Shown here piece by piece: positions 46,539 through 56,888 of a stretch of 64,000 nt of DNA (position 1 is its first letter; each line of letters begins with the position of its first letter). Position numbers and translations under genes: made by a program. The stretch spans positions 11,900,790-11,964,789 of the forward strand of contig JAKZAN010000002.1 in the NCBI GenBank assembly GCA_023053545.1, in the 5' to 3' direction. The DNA is from Lepidurus packardi (lineage: Eukaryota; Arthropoda; Branchiopoda; Notostraca; Triopsidae). The notes under the pieces are model-generated. The model did not search any database. It saw nothing but the letters and a program-made list of their open reading frames with translations, and was not told where the DNA came from.

Positions 46539-49500
46539 GCTTTTCTGTTCTGGTGCTCTTCGGGGCGGCGGAGAGGAGACCTTCCCTTTGTCATTCAGGA
46601 TAGTTGTCTATTTTTTTGCTTTTTTCGGTGGAGTAGTATTCCTCGCCAGTTATAGCTCTGTCCCTGCAGACCCTTTGCTTTAGTGCATTAGTAGCACTCT
46701 TATCGGTAGTTTGCCTCGACGCTGCCGGGATGCTCTACTCTGATGGCCGTCCCTGGGCTGTCATCTAACTGGACTGCTGGGCCGTCCATTTTCTGCCATT
46801 TGGGTGAAAAGCAATTCGTTTATTAGATTGCTGAGGAGAATGGGTGCTGGTATAAGGGGAGGGGTAACGGGGCAAAATAGAGGGAAAAAAAGAGAACAGG
46901 CATTCATTGTTGGGGAGCAGGAGGGAGGCTCTGCTGTTGCTGGTGGTGGTGCACTCAACTGCCAAGAAGACAATCGAGTTAGCGAGGCTGTTCATCGGTG
47001 GCTCCCGGAGACGCTCTCCTACCACATTGCCGCCTGCCTCCCTCACTCAACTTTTTTTGTCATTCACGCTCTTGGCTTCCAAAAAGCCACCCACCCCAAC
47101 CTCGGTACCCTTAAACGCAAAACTCATTTATGGAGATTAACCCCAGTCTTCCCTTAGCAACTAACTCGCAGGAGGAGATGGGGTTAAAGCGAAAACGAAA
47201 AAGGAATTAACAAGATGCAGACCATGTTAAAACACTCGTCGCTTACTAGTGTTCCACGTATTGCTTGTGAAGGAATTGCTGCCTTTTGTACTTGATGGAT
47301 AAAACAGGTTGTTTTTGCAGTATTTGTCCTAACTTAGTGTCTTAACAAAGTATAGGAAAAAAGGAACGGGCTTTTTTCTCATTTCTGTGGTTGATTCATG
47401 GGATCCGAAGAGACAGGACGAAATAAATTACTGACAACATTGGATTCAACGGAATATAGTCCTCTAAAGTTCCCCCGAAAGGCTGAGCTAGGAGGTTAGG
47501 TATATACAGCTAGAACTGCATTTAGACAAGTCGAGTTGAGAAAGTCTTTAGATGTATGCGTGTCTGGTTGTCGAGCGTTGTGAAACCAGTGGGTAGATGA
47601 GAGCCAAGCCTATAGATTAAGGAAGCAGAAGACACGTTATACTTTACTCGCACGGTATACGGTAATGTGCAGTCAGCCAAGCAGATTTGATGAGATAGGA
47701 TAGTGCTTTGGTGATGAGGGAAACATCGGCCATCGTGGGGGAGATGCTGTGCATGGGGAGAGAGACTCGAGTTGGACTCCACACACACACACACATTTTA
47801 GCGTCCATGTTAGATGTGTATCCTTTAGTTTGTCTCTAGAGTCACCCAAATTTAGTCCCATATGGAGCCCAGACGGTACATATACGAAATACGAAGGCCC
47901 AGGCTCATAGTTGGGGGAAAAATGGCGTATACAGTATCTGGGGTTGTGTGAGGGATAGCAATGTGAGCTGAAGCAAAAGTATGAGACATTTCCAGCGTAT
48001 TACGTGCCTGGATAGATTCCGCCGAGCCTTATGTATCCGAGGGAGTAAAACCCTCTGAAAACGGAAGAAAAAAAATAAGAAGGAACGAAAAAAGGCTCTT
48101 TTTGATTTGTTTCATCGCAGAATGGAAACCTAAAATATGCATAAAGTGTAGGAAATAGAAAATAAGGGCTTGTCTCTATAGCGAGGAGCAAACTTGATAC
48201 CATGTGAAGCAAAATATAGAGGGGCTGTTGTTGTGATGGTTATGTGTCGTTGCTTGGATTGTGTATTGTCCTCGTCTGCCTCTCCGTTCCCTTCGGTAAG
48301 GGTTTTTAGGGTTTCCGAAATCTCCAGCCTAGTGGAAGTAATCGGACTATTCTGTATCAGTTGGACCCATCTGCTGGTAATCGGCCAGAATCCTCTGATC
48401 CTTTGCGGGACCCACCACTGTAGTAATATATCGAAGCATTTGCTTTTGGCCCTGGCCAGGGGACTTTGTGTGCACAGCGAACACAGCACATTGTTGCTCG
48501 GCTCGAAGAGAACAGCAGGGGCGAAAGTGTTGCTCATTTCAAGGTTTTGGGGCTTGCAAGCACAAAACTTGATCGCCACTAACAAAGCGAAAAACCCCTA
48601 CTAAACAAGCCCCACCTTTTATCCCATTGCAAAGTCTTTTTCGAACGTTTCCTTACAAAAACCTGAAATGGAAACTTTGCGTGCATTATTGTCAGGGAGC
48701 CAAATGGCCTATTCGCTTTTTGCTGTGTCTCTGTGTGTGTTGGTGGGCGTGTTTGCTCGCCTGAACATCCGCAGCATTGCAAAGGTGTTGTTTCCTTATT
48801 CACAACGTATCTGTTGCGCGTTACGGTATCAAGCCGACAATAAACCTCGGATATGTGCGATCTGGTAAGGATCTCGTCGTGTGAGAACGGCGACAGCTGC
48901 CGTGCACGATGTTGACTATAGTTATTGCGGGGTCAAGGAATTTGCGGAATGTTTTGTGGGCGATTCCTGATTGGGGATGGAAACAGAAAAGGGGGTGGCG
49001 GTGGGGGGGATAATATGTAAAGGTTTTATTCGGAGATTTTGGGTCTAGTGAGTTTACTGGGCGACTCTAAGAGATTAAGGTTACTTTAAGAGATTACTGG
49101 GCGCAAAACAAGGATTCTTGGACCGAAAATAAAAGGCAAAATTCAGGAAGAATATAGAAGGAAAGAGAGGCAGAGAGAGAGAGAGAGAAACAGGCAGAGT
49201 GAGAGAAGGGTATTGGGTAAGGAAAAATCTAAAATCTCTAGAGCCAGATCCTGTTTCCGTTTTTCTGGGAAAAAGTCGCATTTCTGTCTTTGGGAAGAGA
49301 AAATGTATATATCTGTGTATCCAATTTGAGTTTGGAGCTGTCTTCTGTGCAAGACAGAACCCCCTGAAAAAAAAAGAACTCCGAGGGGGGTGGAAAAGGG
49401 ACTCTTACCATGTAAAATTGGCTTTTCGCGTAAGAGCGTTGAGCAGTCAAGTTATTTGATCTGCTTCCAAAGGGGTTGGGCTACTATAGTGCCTCTTGTA

Positions 49501-50832
49501 ATAGCTTACATTGGATTTATTGGGTTTTATTTCTTCGCTATGCTGTCGTCATGTCAACGCCTAAGCCCAACGTGTGAAACGCGGAACTGGAACGTTGGCA
49601 TCGATACTTAATCACGACGAGACTAGGTTAGCGTTTAAACTCCCTTAAAACCCGTTTCTTTTTTATTGTTATTATAAAGTTTTTGGGTCCTCTGTACCAC
49701 AATGCAATTTTCCATATTTCGAAAGGGGTTAAAGTACGAGGGCATGGATACATTCTCGAAAGAAGATGGCCAATATTGTGTGGGTTGGCCTTGCTATCAG
49801 CATAAAAGTTAAAGCATTTTCAGAACTTGTATATATTCTTAGTCCCCAAACCGTGGGGTCTCCATTGTGGAAACTGGGGAGTCCCCTACAATGCAAAAGA
49901 CACCTCGAACCTCCAGCAGCGCGAGACCGCGCCTTTTGTTACGCCGCCACACTCCCTGAAGTGAAGAATCTCGTCGCAGTGAAAGGCGCGGGGGCGTCAA
50001 AAAACAGATCCAGGACAAAACATAGGCACTTTTGGTGGGGTCTCTCTCTCTGCGCGTCGTAGCCATTCGAAGGGAAGAGAGGGGTCTTAGAACGACAATT
50101 TTTGAAACCCCGCACAAGATGCTTGACTCCCGGTTTTGGGGGGTAAAAGAATCTGCGAACAACAAAGCAAGGGACCCAAGCACTTTGGGAAAAAAAAGGC
50201 ACGGAAAAAAAGGTACACGCCGAGAGAATAGGTTCAGGTCTCTGGAATAGAAAGTGAAAAAGCATGGCGGCGGTAGGGAGGCTTTACAAAACTGAAAAGG
50301 ACCTCTGAACGAAAAAGAAAAGAAAAAATACCCCCCCAAAAAAAGAAAGGTTTTAATCCGAAGTCAGCCGGGCGCGAAGACCCAAAGTCGTGCGAGGTAG
50401 GTTGTGGTGGGTCCCAAGAGGAGCCCCGAGTCCGCGGAGAGGCTTGGAAAAGCGCCTCAGAAATACAGGGAGACGAAGCGCCAAGGAGACGAAAAAACGA
50501 GCGGAAGATAGGAGACGCTTCGCGTTTTTTTCTTTTCCCTTGCTCTTTCATTTATGGTTGGAAAGAAAGTGCGGTGCTGAGGGACTCGTTGCACGTTTTT
50601 CACGAGACAGAGGGGAAAATTTTCCGAGGGTGAAAAAGAGGTTGACGATTGAATCCTCGTTACGTCTCGTGCATGCCAAGTACGTGTCAAACTAGCCGGG
50701 GTGGGATCTTTTCCGAATGGCAAGCACGTATTTCAATGGCCGTGAAGGAGGAACGAGGGGATTTTCCCAAAGTGCGATACATTGACTAGTGAGGTAGATA
50801 GAACAATGCATCCGTGGTGTAGTCCAACAAGA

Positions 50833-51216
50833 CATTTGTATTCAATCAACAGTTTGCAAACTTTAAAAAAACGAACAATGAAAAGGCATAAACCACCTCG
50901 AAAAGGCAGAAAAATTGTGGGAGCTTTAATAAGAGAAAAGAGTAAAGGAGGTGTCTTGTAGTGCAAATGAATGTCTTAACTGCGACGATGGGCCGTGCTC
51001 CACCCACAACGGCCACGCACACAGTCCACGAGGCCATTTGTATTCAATCAACAGTTCGCAAAAACCTTAAGAAACGAAAGGGCATAACCACCCCGTAAAT
51101 GCAGAAAGTTGTAGACTCTTTAAATAATGAAAAGAAGTAAATGAGGTGTCTTGTAGTACAAATGAATGTCTAATTACGACGATGGGCCGTGCTCCACCCG
51201 CAACGGCCACGCAGCG
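50833..51216. repeat. Two-copy tandem repeat, period 202 bp
   Basis: Both units begin CATTTGTATTCAATCAACAG. Both contain GGAGGTGTCTTGTAGT or its close variant, then CAAATGAATGTCT, and end CGACGATGGGCCGTGCTCCA followed by CAACGGCCACGCA. Unit 1 starts at 50833 and unit 2 at 51035. Identity is highest at the GC-rich end. No coding content. Confidence 0.9.
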
Positions 51217-54200
51217 CACATCAGTTAAGGCTAACATGCCATAATGTCAGGCGTGCTGACCCTACCAACAGCGCGCCCTATCGGTCTTAAGCTGTCTGAC
51301 GGCCTTCCCTCATAAAGACGTCGTCGCCATTTTGCTATGATCCGTTCATGTCTTCCCGAATCTCCCGAATCTTGCAGATCGTTTCGTTTCGTGCATTGAA
51401 ATGTTTGTGTCTGCGCTGGGTGCTCTTCTTAATTGCGAAATGTCATCGGAATGTTGACCCAATTTCTCAACACTCTGACCCTGCACTGTTTGTCTAAATA
51501 GCATTCCATCTGTCTGTCTTGTCCATGTTGTATCTGCTTTTTGGGTGATGGCGCGAAGAAAGGTCATCAATAACATCGTAAGAGGCCAGAGCGTTTTTTT
51601 ATTTCTTATCTTTTTATTATTGTTGTTGGGGAATCCAAAGCGGGACTGGGATTTTAACAAGAGGCAGAAGAAAATAAAAAGGAAAGGAGATTTTTAGGGG
51701 AAAGGTAGGCGGACAGATATGGCGGTTTTGGAGGTTGTGTGTTGTAGTCAGTCAGACCGGAAAAGATAAATGGACCGTTGGGTCGGACAGAAACACAGGT
51801 GGAGGCGGAGTTGCGGGATCCTGGCAAGTTTTACACGGAAGCCAATTTACGATGCTCTGACGGAGTTTGTGGGGTTGAGGACCAAGCACACGAGCTCTGG
51901 GCTGGCCCAGCTCAGTTTTTATTTTGTGGGGGGGGACCGAAACGGCGGAGGAAAACCCCGTGGAGTTGGTAGTCGAATGGCGTCCTAAGGGGTTCCGTCA
52001 TTGCATAGAAATCGAAGGTTCGGGACCGTTCCCGTTCGCATCACGCCGCTTTCAACGGCAGGTAGCTGGCGGAAACAACGGATTCCGCGGCAGGGGTTCC
52101 GTGCTATCCTACTGCGAAGTAACCCGTTCGCTCTGCTTTATGATAGGTCACGACGGTACATGGCAGCGACTCCGTGGGTCACCGGAGAATGATTGCTAGT
52201 CAGACAGGCGAGCGACACGGCCAACATGACTTGTCACCAAAGTGCCCTTTCGCTCTTCTATTCTCCTTATCGTAGGCATTACACGTATGACGTTCGTGAC
52301 TGTTTCCCTTCCTTCTTTTCTTTAAAAAAAAAAATGTCGGGTCGTTTAACATGCTTCCCCACCACACTTTCGTCCCCCTTTCCACTCGCCAGGTGAGTTG
52401 GGCGGGAGGGACGTAATTAATCATCGTGTATTGGTCTTGCTGGCCGCCAATCCGTCTGTTTGGTAAAAGACTAGGTTTAGCTCAAAATGGCAAGCAAAAT
52501 GGTTGATGGGATGAAGTTACCTTTACTCTCTCTGTCTCTCGCTTACACACATACATACACACAGTTCAGTTCAGTTCGATGGATGTATCCTGCGCCGTTC
52601 TCTAGCGGCGACACGTGGGACGTGTCTTGTCCCAGAGAAAATCGAACCAATCCATCTTAGCGCAGCTGATGGAAGATGTAGTGTAGCGCCTCACGACAGC
52701 AAGGGCATCACGATAGAGCATGTGCGAAAATGGTAACGTACCCTTCACTCGTTTCGACGAGTCGTGTTGAGTATGCTTCACACGTCAGGTCTGAGGAAAT
52801 TACAAGATTGGCGGAGCATGGCGAATTCAAAGCGAAATTAAAAAATATAAAAAAGATTAATCATCTTTTCTTAAAAAGAATCGGACAGGTTAGCATTTTA
52901 AAGGGTGCTTTGATAATAACTTTCACCATTTTAAGGGAACTTTGATCATGAATCTTTTCCTTGAAAATTTCCGGCGCGTGGATTACCCGTTTTTCCCCTT
53001 TATTGGTTGTAGAAACATTGCTATTGACGTAAAATATTGAGGGCACGTTTGGAGAATGAGTTGTGCTACGTTTAGGGTTAGGTATGGTAACGAGGAAACC
53101 ATAATGATTGCGTAAGTGGTCTTCGTTTTAACGTGCTCATTCATGAGTCTTTCTGGGCGCAAAAAGAGGGTAATTTATGAAGCTTATTCTGGGAGCTTGC
53201 GGACAGCGCGGTTATCTGCCCCAACAGCAATATCGTGGTCTTATCCCATACCTTTTCTTGTTGATTTTGTTTTCTTTTTTTCACCCAAGTTGCTTTGCCT
53301 GCTACCCTGCTTGCTCGGAAAGAAAATATGGAAATGAAAATCTTGTGGTAGTAGTAAAAACGAGGAGAGGTTCTTCTCGTGTTGAATACATAAAAGATGA
53401 GCAATGGATTGTAGCATTCCTTGCCCGCCTTGCAATTAGTGAAAAGTATGGCAGCATTTGGTCTTACCCGTAAGCCTGTTCCCCCCCCCTCCCCCCTTAT
53501 TCCACCTTCATGCAGGATAGGAGTGGAAAGTATACACAGGGTAGGGAACAAAAAGGTATATATCCCACCACACAGCCCGAGTCTGGAAGAAAAAGGATAT
53601 GCAAATGTGGCAGGGCATTTTCCGTCTTTCTATTTCTTCTCTCGTGGAAAACTATTCTGAGGGGCTCAGCTCGCCAAAGCTGCTCAGGAATGAACGGATT
53701 GCCAGTCTGGTGTCGCTCCTCCTCAAGGGAAAAATGCATGGAGCCATGGCCCAAGGAATGCCAAGGTTTGGCAAACCTCAGCTGAAAATTTTTTCGTAGT
53801 GCAAGTTTTAAATTGTAAAAGCTTGTGCTAAGGAAAACAGGGGGGAAAGGATGGCAAGAGAGGCTAAAATCTGAAATTCCTTTCAAATCCGAAAATATGA
53901 GAGGGACTTATGCTTAAGCGAAGAAATTTTTTTGGTTCTTTATTCACGCGAAGCTTTTTATTTCTTTATTCGGTCGAGAATACATTGCTCTACCGATAGA
54001 AAAGTTGGAGTTGGACCAAAAATTTACGGATTCAAGACTATACTTTGCTGCTGTGACAAAAAGAGAAGTTTCTCATTTGATTAAAGCAAGTCAAGCGAAT
54101 ATCAATTTTGGCATATTGGCCAACAACTATTAACATTTCGTATCAAGTCAAAGTCTATAGCTCAAGTCGAACTTATCAGCTACTTCAGCGGATTCCGTTA

Positions 54201-54390
54201 TGTTTAAAGAAAGATAAGAAGTTGCGCCACTTAATCGAAAAATTCTTGCCGCTTAACTATGTATAAGTAGTCCTTTTAAATTTGTAAGCCATGTTCTAAT
54301 GATGGGTTGGGTGTAAGTTTACATGGGTGACATGGTTAAGGTTAAGGTGACATGGGGTACATCTAGTATGCACTTTTTAGCATGTTATAT

Positions 54391-54470
54391 GCTTGCTTTA
54401 TGGAACCGCGAATTGCCGGAAAAGACCACATACAGTCTATTTTGTCAGTTCGCGGTTCTATTAAGTATGC
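54391..54470. repeat. Inverted repeat shortly upstream of hth exon 7
   Basis: Arms of 22 bases (54391-54412 and 54449-54470) pair at about 18 positions, with a perfect GAACCGCGAA/TTCGCGGTTC core and a 36-base loop. The right arm ends about 90 bases before the exon 7 acceptor, so a pre-mRNA stem-loop could sit near the branch-point region. It may instead be a tiny mobile-element remnant. Confidence 0.65.
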
Positions 54471-54558
54471 GAATAACGCATCCGAGCCGTAAATTGTATC
54501 TGTAAGTCAAAGTTAGTTCATACGATTAACCAGATGTATTTTTTCTGTATTTTTGCAG

Positions 54559-54694
54559 CGTCCTCCCTCCTCCACGTTGTCTTACTCAGGACCCGGTAAT
54601 GACGACACACGGTCCCCAGGTTCCGGAGGAACGCCCGGACCATTGAGTGCCGCCCCTCCATCCCAGCAAAGTGTGGATAACACCAGTGAAGCAG
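54559..54694 (+). CDS. hth: Homothorax exon 7, Ser/Pro/Gly linker
   Basis: Encodes residues 246-290 plus the first base of codon 291. RPPSSTLSYSGPGNDDTRSP and GSGGTPGPLS are the characteristic Hth/Meis linker between the HM domain and homeodomain, ending NTSEA. The acceptor is TTTTTGCAG. The donor GTACGC departs from consensus at two positions and is weaker than the GTAAGT of the five preceding exons. Read-through would add 35 residues in frame and stop at 54799-54801. The next expected exon (GD-rich acidic segment, then homeodomain) was not found in the remaining 9.3 kb. Confidence 0.97.
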
Positions 54695-55085
54695 GTACGC
54701 TAAATGAGAACCCTGTTGTCTCTGTATTTCGTCAAATTGTGCCACGTTGGGGATTTGCTGAAAGCTACTGTCGTTCAAGAGAGTCAAGAGCCAGTGCGTA
54801 AAAAGCTAAACGTAAAGCAAAGTTGGTGCACGCAAATACGTTTGCTCGTAAAAAGGCAAAAGAGAAGCGCGCGCGAGAGCGAGAGAGAGAGGGGCTGAAT
54901 GCCAAAGCATTTTAGTTGTTTGTCTGTGGCGGTATATAGTTAAAAGTCCTCCGGTTTGGGGGCTCTAAGGGAGCATGGGCCATGAAATGCGTCAAAGCAA
55001 ACCGCCACAACGGGAGCGGTGCAGGTGTGCATGGGAAGGATGTGACTTACATGTCACTAGGTCTTTATTTTCCTTTTTTTTTTAC

Positions 55086-55350
55086 TACTTTTCTTACTTT
55101 TTTATTGCTTTTTTCTTTACAACAAATTAGTGTAGATGCAATTATAAAAGTAAGACAAAATCATTTGAATTTCGTATGATTTAGCACCCAAATATGAGTT
55201 GAAAATAGAAAAAGAAATAGGTCTTGAAATTTTGCTTTTCTTGTATCTTACTTTTTTCAAGGAAATTAGTACAGGTGCAGTTATAGAATAAGAGAAAATC
55301 ATCATAGTTTGTTGTGGTTTGTACCCAAAAAATAGTTGAAAATGGCTGTT
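55086..55350. repeat. AT-rich tandem duplication, period ~139 bp
   Basis: Segments around AAATTAGTGTAGATGCA (55124) and AAATTAGTACAGGTGCA (55263) align, with shared AAAATCAT and AGTTGAAAAT blocks. Each is preceded by a pyrimidine-rich CTTACTTTTTT stretch. Diverged two-copy tandem repeat starting about 400 bases after exon 7. Confidence 0.75.
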
Positions 55351-56586
55351 GGAGCTGAAACTGAGGAAGAAAAAAACGTGAATTTTTATGTATGAATGTT
55401 GAAAAGGGGCAGGATACTCGCGCCATGGTGCGCAATAATGGGCATAGGCAGTCATGTTCGCCTGGTTGGGTCTCTTCTCGACGTTGTCATTTTGGAAGAA
55501 TTCCCTTCGCTTTCCTGCTCCCGGTTCCCCCCGATTCTCGGTTCCCGGGGCCCCGCCATAGCTGCCACAACGCTTCCGATATTCTAATGTAGGCAAATGC
55601 CTTGAATGGTCATTATGCAAAGCACCTTCTTGAACAACAGGGCGCGGAATGATCGAATCTATCGCAGCGCAGGCGAAGGTCTGTGATAAGAAGGCTTGAT
55701 GGGGCGATGTTGCGTGCCATCTAAAAAGCATGATGATGAGAGCCCATACCACACCCCCTTTGCAGCCTTTTTGCGTGGTAGTAGAGTTACAAGTATCCTG
55801 CTTAGGCGTGCAAATGTGATCAAGCCAACCCCCCCCCCCCCCCAGCCGGAGATAACGTGGTCATGCCAGCCCTCAGCCAGCTAATACGATTGAAGCCATA
55901 AAACTCGAGAGAATCTCAATCTGGACACGCTAGGTGTTCTCCCGCTCCTCTCGTCCTCGTCCACATCCCCCTGCCTTTTCCATAATGTGGCTAATAGTTC
56001 TTTATGCCGCGGTGATGTGAAGAAGGTGGCTTGGAGTGAGCATCTTTCTGTGTCGTTTAGAATGAGTCCTCATGAATAGATTGGATAACTCGGTTAAACA
56101 GGCACAGGATAATCCAAACTTTTTGTAGCGACGACTTCGGGTGGATTCAATGGACTGTTTAACGAGACGCTCGATGTGGACACTTGTGTGTGAGATCGCT
56201 CTTCAGAAAAGACATGGGATGGTTGTCATTTGCATGGCAAGGACTCGTAAGGTGGTGGACAAAGAGAAAAAAGTTATCAAAGGAGTTCGTCTTGGAGTGC
56301 TGCAACGACCAAGATCCACAGGGAGTCCGCGGAAATCGCTGAGGAATCTCCTGCTGACTTTAACGACGTGTACTGCTCGGCATGGATGCCTCATTGTCAG
56401 TCTTCGGGACCGTTGCGTGAAGCCAAGGGCTTTGCCAAAAATGTACATGTTGGTGACGCTCTATCGTATCATCGTCTTATTAAAACTTCCATGAGAATTC
56501 CTTAGCCACATAATTCTATCCTCGTCATTTTTTTAAAGGTTCCAAGTAGGATCAGTTGAATGGAAAGCATGGTTTCAAACAAACTC

Positions 56587-56888
56587 TTAAGGCTCTATTA
56601 TACCTTAGCTTTGTGATGCGAAACCATTACAGATGGCGTTGATGTTCGTTATTGTTTTGCGGAAGCCTTGCATAACGTATTTCACATAGTTGCAAACTTC
56701 ATTTGGATGTTACTATTTTATTATTCATTGGAAAGAAAACTGGATTGGTCGTACACTAACTGATATTGTGCTCAAACTTGCTGTAAGCGAATTTTTTGTC
56801 AGGAAATTGGCTGGGTTTTAACGAAAAGTTGCTCCGAAATTACCCATGCTAACCGCCTATTCCAAGCTAAGGGATACGGGAGCGTTAA
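56587..56888 (+). mobile_element. TTAA-type MITE, copy E
   Basis: Bounded by TTAA on both sides, with GGCTCTATTATACCTTAGC at the left and CCAAGCTAAGGGATACGGGAGC at the right. The interior matches copies A and D closely (CAGATGGCGTTGATGTTCGT; TTTTGCGGAAGCCTTGC). About 294 bases lie between the TTAA sites; non-coding; forward orientation. Confidence 0.9.

Larger units (their letters stand above)
31994..54558 (+). other. hth: hth intron 6 (22.6 kb)
   Basis: By far the longest complete intron in the window, separating the HM-domain exons from the linker/homeodomain side. Donor GTAAGT; acceptor TTTTTGCAG. It holds an exon-like segment (38263-38408), palindromic elements (45502-45750), tandem repeats (35916-35977; 50833-51216), and microsatellites. 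Three copies of the decamer GTCGTCGACG lie at 33425, 33949 and 39817, and an inverted repeat at 54391-54470. The longest open frame (41317-42144) resembles no known protein. No nested gene is established. Confidence 0.8.

Noticed and set aside
48130..48604. Overlapping long open frames on both strands (about 136 and 151 codons)
   Set aside because: Neither resembles a known protein, they shadow each other, and there is no convincing splice-site pair around them.
51770..52200. GC-rich stretch with several overlapping frames, possibly coding
   Set aside because: Frames are interrupted and shift among one another with no recognisable motif; could be an old repeat, but not supportable as a gene.
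52193..52396. Possible exon ending at the strong donor GCCAG-GTGAGT (52392)
   Set aside because: No good upstream acceptor and the peptide is composition-biased and unrecognised; an isolated donor is not enough.
56141..56494. 117-codon open frame that looked like a decayed transposase or an alternative exon
   Set aside because: No catalytic motif or family signature could be identified in any of the three frames, and no clear acceptor-donor pair encloses it.
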